From: Albibacterium sp963696875
GTDB taxonomy: Bacteria > Bacteroidota > Bacteroidia > Sphingobacteriales > Sphingobacteriaceae
DNA: 64,000 nucleotides
Reading direction: 5' to 3'
NCBI GenBank assembly: GCA_963696875.1
Contig: CAVOLQ010000001.1
Span: 895,350 to 959,349 of the forward strand
This document shows, piece by piece, positions 62,101-64,000 of this stretch. How positions within the stretch are numbered: position 1 is the stretch's first letter; every line of letters begins with the position of its first letter. Below the pieces are notes generated by a model. It was not told where the DNA came from, did no database searches, and saw only the letters and a list, made by a program, of their open reading frames with translations. Made by a program: the position numbers and the translations under genes.

Positions 62101-64000
62101 ATGACCTGGTGCGCCCACCACTGGTGCGCCACTTCGTGCGCGGTCACGTAGTAACGGATAGTCGACGTCCGTCGGGCTTCTCGACGCGCGCGATGAAGCC
62201 GATCGCCTCGGAGAACGGGATGGTGTTCGGGCAGCGACTGGGCGAACGCCGCGTAGCGCGGGAACTCGACGATGCGCAACTGGTGATACTGGTACGGCCC
62301 GAAGTTGCGTCGTGTAGTAGTCGAGCGACTTCTTCACCGCCTGCGATCATCCGGTCGACGTTGTACGCGTGCGCCGGGTGGTAGTCGATCTCGATGTCGA
62401 CGTCGTGCCACTTGTCGCGCTTCACCGCGTACCGCGCCGACTGGAACGCCCAGAGGTTGAGGATCGGCGCGTCCATCTTGTAGTGGAAGTAGCGACGGCC
62501 GTTCTCGACCCACTCCCGCTGCAGGTAGCCCGACGTGATCGCCGAGCTGATCCGCGTCGGTGCTCACGGTGGCGTCGTAACGTGATCCAGTCGGCGTCGT
62601 GGCTGATGTAGTTCGTCGCCCAGGTCGACGGGTCGGTCGGCGACGTTCATGCGCGGCCGCGGCGGCAGCTGCTCCTTCTTCCGCGCGTCGTCGTCGGTGA
62701 GCTCGACGCGCGCGTCGTAGCCGATGCCGGCATGAACATGCGCATTCTCGAGGAACGTTCCGTTGCCGGCGATCGAGTTGTCGGTGATCTCGGTTCGGGA
62801 AAGCCGTGCGTGCACAGCGCGCGAGCACGAAGCGCATGACGAGCGAATCGCCCGGCGCGAGCGGCTGCGCCAGCCGGTAGATGTGGAACTGGCGCGGCTG
62901 ATCGTCGAGCACCTGCGTGGTCCCGCCGTCGAAATCGAGCCGACCGGATGTCCAGCTCCTCGTCGATGCCGAGATGGATCGAGTCGATCGGCGCCGCGGT
63001 CTTGTTGCGCAGCACGTATTGCCCGGTGATCACCGCGTCGCCGCGGCCGAGGATACAGGTCGACCTGGATCGTGACGCCGGTGATGCGCGGCTGTGGCGC
63101 GTGCTCGAAGCGCTTGTACAGCAGCTCCGCTCGGCGCGCAGATGCCGCTCCGCTTTGCTGGAGCGGTAGATGTTCAGAACATTCGTATTGTAGAAAATGA
63201 ATGCCGCCGACGCCGACGAAGACCAGCGCCGCCGCGGCCGCCGACCGCGTCGCGGGCCGGCCGAACCGCGCCGCGCGCCAGACGCGTGCGCACCGCGAAG
63301 CCCGTCTCCTCGCCGCGCACCAGTACAGATACGCCGCGACGAGCAGCAGCACGCGCGAACGCGCCCCAGTACAGCTTCCACCAGAAGAACGGCCAGACGT
63401 ACGGCCCCCAGCCGTTCATGTCGGAGTAGCGATGTACCCGGAGTCCGATCCGATACTGAAAGAGGTTGTGCTCGAGCCCAGATGCGCTAGCAGCCCGATC
63501 CCGACGTACACCAGGATGACGAGGAGATGGCCGACGTACTTGTGGTTCACCACGACGTGAATCGTCATCGCGAGCGCGGCGATGAGCAGGAAGTCGACGA
63601 AGCGAACGCCGAGCAGCGACTCGCAGGTAGAGCGGGATCTCGAAGCGGTAGTAGCCGTGCGCCGCCTGCGTCGCGATCCCGGCGACCATCGTCACGCCAG
63701 AGCAGCGCGAGGATGACGCTCGCCAGCGCCGCGAACTTCGCCAGGAACACGACGGCGTTCTGCACCGGCGTCGCGTCGTAGATCTGGTTCAGCTTCACGT
63801 CGCGCTCGGCCCAGATCAGCTCGCCCGAGTAGAACGCGATGATGACGACGATGAACATCCCGAACGAGCCGCTCAGGATGCGTCTCCATCTCGTACGTCA
63901 CCGGCCACGTCGTCGTGCCGAACAGCTTGCCCAGCCGCACGCGCGGCGACGACGAGATAGAGCAGCCCGCCACCGACGATCACGCCGAAGTACCGGCTGC
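62082..64000 (-). pseudogene. fragment of an ABC-2 permease / M1 aminopeptidase fusion, many frameshifts
   Basis: Read from 64,000 downwards, the frame changes repeatedly but the pieces join into one protein. They are membrane segments (YFGVIVGGGLLYLVV; GMFIVVIIAFYSGELIWAE; FVDFLLIAALAMTIHVVV), a loop HRYSDMNGWGPYVWPFFWW, then a periplasmic M1 region (VITGQYVLRNKTAAPIDS, WAFQSARYAVKRDKWHDV) up to the zinc motif HEVAHQWWAHQ and GADAQG, where it stops. At least seven frame changes are needed. Such permease-peptidase fusions are known in several phyla. Codon use and GC differ wholly from the rest of the window, so it is foreign or misassembled and of low sequence quality. Confidence 0.8.

Noticed and set aside
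62049..63781. Many Arg/Pro/Ala-rich open frames on both strands of the high-GC end
   Set aside because: High-GC DNA has few stops, so long chance frames are expected; only the minus-strand pieces joining into the permease/M1 protein have motifs.
62082..64000. High-GC end as a genomic island or mobile element
   Set aside because: No integrase, transposase, inverted repeat or target duplication; frame breaks and double gene truncation fit a chimeric join better.

Overview
Bases 1 to about 62,080 are an AT-rich chromosomal stretch (roughly 35-40% GC by eye) of a Bacteroidota bacterium, most likely of the Sphingobacteriales/Pedobacter type. This rests on Bacteroidetes-specific genes (GldC, PorG/DUF6089-like and PorT-like proteins, an Hc1-type histone-like protein, a DUF6496 protein, a SMUG2-type glycosylase), on the menaquinone gene set, and on many copies of the Bacteroidetes -7 promoter element TAnnTTTG. 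The genes are mostly core metabolism and envelope biogenesis. I saw no rRNA, tRNA, CRISPR array, prophage or insertion sequence.

Layout: 0.1-1.9 kb, an alpha-oxoamine synthase and a histone-like protein ending at a very stable hairpin. 1.9-9.9 kb, minus-strand ligA-dapA, a Bcr/CflA exporter, an alanine/glycine symporter, a 58-aa small gene, a UbiA prenyltransferase and engB. 10.1-20.6 kb, a plus-strand envelope block: ubiE-porT, an SDR, YqeY, a hydrolase, a CBS protein, nadK, a porG-like gene, uppS, bamA and two skp/ompH genes. 20.8-31.6 kb, a long PurF-like protein, membrane proteins, dCMP deaminase, a UbiD decarboxylase, ferritin, a large outer-membrane barrel protein and a quinone oxidoreductase. 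31.6-40.6 kb, guaA overlapping a lipoprotein gene, an RsmB-type methyltransferase, MarC, an APC permease, and a DUF6496 gene next to ppsA. 40.6-50 kb, a ferredoxin-reductase-like protein, 6-phosphogluconolactonase, two PQQ-type dehydrogenases, lipoate ligase, a Met/Lys/Asp repeat protein, a beta-propeller protein and an agmatinase-like protein. 50-62 kb, a frame-broken M14 peptidase, dihydroorotase, a DEAD-box helicase operon with gldC, a sulfur/tRNA operon (MBL-rhodanese, rhodanese, mnmD), an M13 peptidase, SMUG2, a TIGR01777 epimerase, and a ParE-type toxin whose antitoxin is cut off.

From about 62,080 to 64,000 composition jumps to roughly two-thirds GC or more. On the minus strand there are pieces of one ABC-2 permease/M1 aminopeptidase fusion, broken by many frameshifts. 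The switch falls inside both the antitoxin gene and the M1 gene, so I read it as a chimeric, low-quality contig end rather than biology.

Themes linking genes: menaquinone synthesis (UbiA, UbiE, UbiD), outer-membrane assembly with type IX secretion/gliding components (bamA, skp pair, porT, porG, gldC), and sulfur handling next to tRNA wobble-uridine modification. I did not find a convincing new multigene system. The best leads are the A9 frameshift in the M14 peptidase, promoter boxes lying 4-7 nt from start codons, the orphan 58-aa gene, the sulfur/mnmD operon and two PQQ-type enzymes without PQQ synthesis genes in view.
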